DNA of 5,160 bases from Thermoplasmata archaeon (GTDB taxonomy: Archaea > Thermoplasmatota > Thermoplasmata > Thermoplasmatales > Thermoplasmataceae): contig JAKAAJ010000067.1 of NCBI GenBank assembly GCA_021802365.1, positions 1-5,160 of the forward strand, read 5' to 3'. Below the pieces are notes generated by a model. It was not told where the DNA came from. It did no database searches and saw nothing but the letters and a program-made list of their open reading frames with translations. Positions 4,475 to 5,160 of the stretch are shown here, piece by piece. The first letter of the stretch is position 1, and each line of letters starts with the position of its first letter. Both the position numbers and the translations under genes were made by a program.

Positions 4475-5160
4475 ATGTTTTCATATACAGTTCTTGGATA
4501 CAAGAGAGATATAGTGAAAGTTTTCGGTATTACGGCACCGTCTACCGGTTCTGGGAAAACCACCATTACCATGGCATTTCTCTCCTTGCTTAAAAATTCA
4601 GTTTCATGTAAAATTGGTCCAGATTATATTGATCCTGGCCTGGAAACCGCTGTCAGCGGAACCAGGAGCTACAACATCGACCGGTGGATAGAGGGAAGAG
4701 CATATGAAAGAACTCTCAGCATTCTGGCCTCAAGTTATGATTATGCTGTAGTCGAGGGAGTTATGGGGCTTTATGATTCAGGTTCACCCATAGACCTGAG
4801 CACTAACTTCTATTTCCGTAAATTCAGGATACCTTACATCCTGGTTATTGACTGCAGCAAGACTGCAGAATCAACATATTACATAGCAAAGGGCTTCCTT
4901 GGAAAACACTGCATTGGTGTGGTATTGAACAACTATGGATCCGAAAAACACCTTCATATGGTCAGAGATGAGTTTGTGAAGCATGGAATCAGAATAATTG
5001 GGGCAGTACCCAGAGACCAGGAAGTAGGTATTGAAAGCCGCCACCTTGGTCTTCATACAGGCCTTGAAACACCTGACGTGAAGAAGAAAGCACAGCAGGT
5101 TTCAAAGCATCTGGATTTATCATTTATTGAAGAGTTGCCAGAAATCCATAACAATGATGT
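4475..5160 (+). CDS. cbiA: Cobyrinate a,c-diamide synthase family (CbiA), N-terminal part; runs off the window
   Basis: An open frame of 228 codons continues past the right edge. Family members use ATP and glutamine to amidate the a and c acetate side chains of the corrin precursor in cobamide synthesis. Visible signatures: P-loop APSTGSGKTT (21-30), KIGPDYIDPGLE (46-57), VEGVMGLYD (93-101), VIDCSKTAES (124-133), GVVLNN (148-153) and VPRDQEVGIESRHLGLHT (178-195). These cover the whole ATP-binding/synthetase domain. The C-terminal class I glutamine amidotransferase domain, with its Cys-His, should follow outside the window since the family is usually about 430-470 aa. Two in-frame starts are possible: ATG 4475 and GTG 4514. 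The shorter form begins MKVFGITAP, closer to typical family N-termini; I kept the ATG because of the TATA-like element at leaderless distance. The close paralogue CfbB of coenzyme F430 synthesis is an alternative only if this organism is a methanogen, which nothing else here suggests. Confidence 0.9.
   Translation, partial: MFSYTVLGYKRDIVKVFGITAPSTGSGKTTITMAFLSLLKNSVSCKIGPDYIDPGLETAVSGTRSYNIDRWIEGRAYERTLSILASSYDYAVVEGVMGLYDSGSPIDLSTNFYFRKFRIPYILVIDCSKTAESTYYIAKGFLGKHCIGVVLNNYGSEKHLHMVRDEFVKHGIRIIGAVPRDQEVGIESRHLGLHTGLETPDVKKKAQQVSKHLDLSFIEELPEIHNND

Noticed and set aside
1..5160. Mobile element, CRISPR array, defence or toxin-antitoxin system
   Set aside because: No repeats with regular spacers, no transposase or integrase motifs and no nuclease or toxin signatures were seen. 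All sizeable coding frames are housekeeping or regulatory genes.

Overview
The window looks like a chromosomal piece of an AT-rich archaeon, most likely a Thermoplasmatales-type euryarchaeon (Thermoplasma/Ferroplasma/Cuniculiplasma relatives). The archaeal call is firm: it rests on a full-length ABCE1/Rli1 ribosome-recycling ATPase (known only from archaea and eukaryotes), the N-terminus of an archaeal-type tRNA-guanine transglycosylase (TgtA, archaeosine pathway) and TATA-box-like promoter elements. The order-level placement is an inference from gene content (folP, cbiA and a Fur-family gene in a low-GC genome) and from general resemblance, not from a search.

Layout, left to right. Positions 1-2444 hold a minus-strand cluster that reads right to left: a conserved-looking hypothetical protein of 143 aa (2013-2444), ABCE1/Rli1 (229-2004) and the start of tgtA (1-218, running off the left edge). 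The gaps are 8 and 10 nt, so this is very probably one operon. Two of its three members concern translation: ribosome recycling and tRNA modification. Positions 2445-2883 are an AT-rich spacer of 439 nt between divergent genes. I see no gene in it, only candidate promoters and small palindromes. Positions 2884-3921 (+) encode a dihydropteroate synthase (FolP) with an N-terminal extension of about 88 residues ahead of the TIM barrel. Its stop lies 4 nt from the stop of a convergent Fur/PerR-family regulator (3926-4333, -). After a 141-nt divergent spacer holding a perfect 12-bp palindrome and other repeats, a CbiA-type a,c-diamide synthase of corrin synthesis (4475 to the right edge, +) begins. 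It is truncated by the window before its glutamine amidotransferase domain.

How the genes fit together. The left cluster is a translation module, and the hypothetical protein may be a partner or regulator of it (inference). FolP and CbiA are cofactor-biosynthesis genes (folate and cobamide). The Fur-family regulator sits between them and shares its promoter region with cbiA, so metal or peroxide control of itself and perhaps of cbiA is possible. There is no sign of a mobile element, CRISPR array, defence island, tRNA or rRNA. The window is mostly ordinary housekeeping DNA. The points most worth checking are the FolP N-terminal extension, the altered metal site of the Fur-family protein, the palindromes in both divergent spacers, and the uncharacterised first gene of the rli1-tgtA operon.
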